Shown: in pieces, positions 63,618 to 64,000 of the stretch
How the letters are laid out: each line of letters begins with the position of its first letter
Numbering within the stretch: position 1 is the first letter of the stretch
NCBI RefSeq assembly: GCF_002206625.1
Contig: NZ_NGUP01000004.1
Coordinates: 1-64,000, forward strand
DNA from: Polynucleobacter campilacus
GTDB taxonomy: Bacteria > Pseudomonadota > Gammaproteobacteria > Burkholderiales > Burkholderiaceae
Direction of reading: 5' to 3'
DNA length: 64,000 nt
Made by a program: the position numbers and the translations under genes
Notes under the pieces: model-generated
What the model saw: the letters and a program-made list of their open reading frames with translations, nothing else
The model's database searches: none
What the model was told of the DNA's origin: nothing

Positions 63618-64000
63618 ATGAAAGCACTTAAACATCCAATGAGATCCCTATTGATCGGTTTTATTGGCCTTCTAGTGAATACATCACTGCTGGCAGCCCC
63701 AGATATGGATTGGCCCAAGAAACCTATTGTCGCAATATTGTCCTTCCCTGCCGGTGGATCTACCGATGTATTTGCCAGGGCTGTCATGGCGCCACTCGGT
63801 GAAGCCTTAGGTCAATCTATTGTGATTGAAAATAAACCCGGTGCTGGGGGCATGATTGGTCTTCAAGCTGCAGCCAAGGCTACACCTGATGGTTATTCGA
63901 TTCACTTCAGCGCTTTGACAAATCAAGTCATTTCTCAAGCTCTCTTTAAAAACCCACCTGCGGATTTGCGCAAAGACTTTGCGCCGGTTGCACTTGTTGG
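63618..64000 (+). CDS. Bug-family (TctC-like) solute-binding protein (3' truncated)
   Basis: The frame opens at ATG 63618 and runs off the window end after about 127 codons. A signal peptide (about residues 1-27, LLAAPD) precedes WPKKPIVAILSFPAGGSTDV, IVIENKPGAGGMIGLQAAAK and PDGYSIHFSALTNQVISQAL. This is the N-terminal half of a Bug protein. It is divergent from the aminotransferase gene, so it may bind the amino or keto acid used there (inference). Confidence 0.88.
   Translation, partial: MKALKHPMRSLLIGFIGLLVNTSLLAAPDMDWPKKPIVAILSFPAGGSTDVFARAVMAPLGEALGQSIVIENKPGAGGMIGLQAAAKATPDGYSIHFSALTNQVISQALFKNPPADLRKDFAPVALV

Overview
The window looks like chromosomal sequence from a Polynucleobacter-type betaproteobacterium (Burkholderiales). 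The grounds are the moderate, AT-leaning base composition judged by eye, Burkholderiales-restricted families (DUF3619, DUF3106), the ilvBHC-psd-pssA-leuA gene order, the gmk-rpoZ-RSH order, and several Bug-type (TctC-like) solute-binding proteins. No phage, insertion sequence, rRNA or CRISPR array was seen. Four tRNA genes are present: Arg-ACG, Ser-UGA, Ser-GGA and Leu-UAA.

Layout, left half. An RND outer-membrane lipoprotein and a SYLF-domain protein (1-2.1 kb) are followed by a minus-strand branched-chain amino acid and phospholipid block: ilvB-ilvH-ilvC-psd-pssA-leuA, with a leucine-rich leader peptide and attenuator in front of leuA (2.1-8.8 kb). Divergent from it is an ECF sigma factor operon with DUF3619, DUF3106 and RDD proteins (9.0-11.2 kb). 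Next come an FtsX-type permease with an atypical SDR, and an MCE/Mla lipid transporter operon (11.2-18.0 kb). Then tRNA-Arg/greB and a stringent-response and nucleotide block (RSH, rpoZ, gmk, yicC, rph, rdgB, hemW; 18-25.6 kb). A small CoA-metabolism and Bug-transport patch follows (25.6-28.7 kb).

Layout, right half. An FAD oxidoreductase, pgi and a phosphohexomutase precede NAD biosynthesis (nadA-nadC and nadB, with a brnTA toxin-antitoxin pair wedged between them; 28.9-37.4 kb). Next is a two-subunit NAD-linked formate dehydrogenase (37.4-42.1 kb). A small accessory patch holds a lipoprotein, a DUF1080 protein, a TumE/HTH toxin-antitoxin-like pair with a frameshift, and a YciI protein (42.3-44.3 kb). 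It is followed by acs, class I fumarase and murI-tonB-exbB-exbD (44.6-50.8 kb), then a penicillin acylase-family protein and small envelope proteins (50.9-54.9 kb). An operon joins a two-subunit molybdenum hydroxylase (IorAB-like) to soxXYZA (54.9-59.6 kb). The end carries two Bug proteins, a PEP mutase/isocitrate lyase-family enzyme and a class III aminotransferase coupled to an orphan HigA-type regulator (59.9-64 kb).

Most of the window is core metabolism. The points most worth a second look are the IorAB-SoxXYZA operon without soxB and with a non-canonical SoxY C-terminus, the T8 homopolymer frameshift in the TumE-like toxin, the uncharacterised ECF sigma/DUF3619/DUF3106/RDD module, the leu attenuator with its possibly leaderless leader peptide, an lrgB-like gene relic, and the orphan HigA in an aminotransferase operon.
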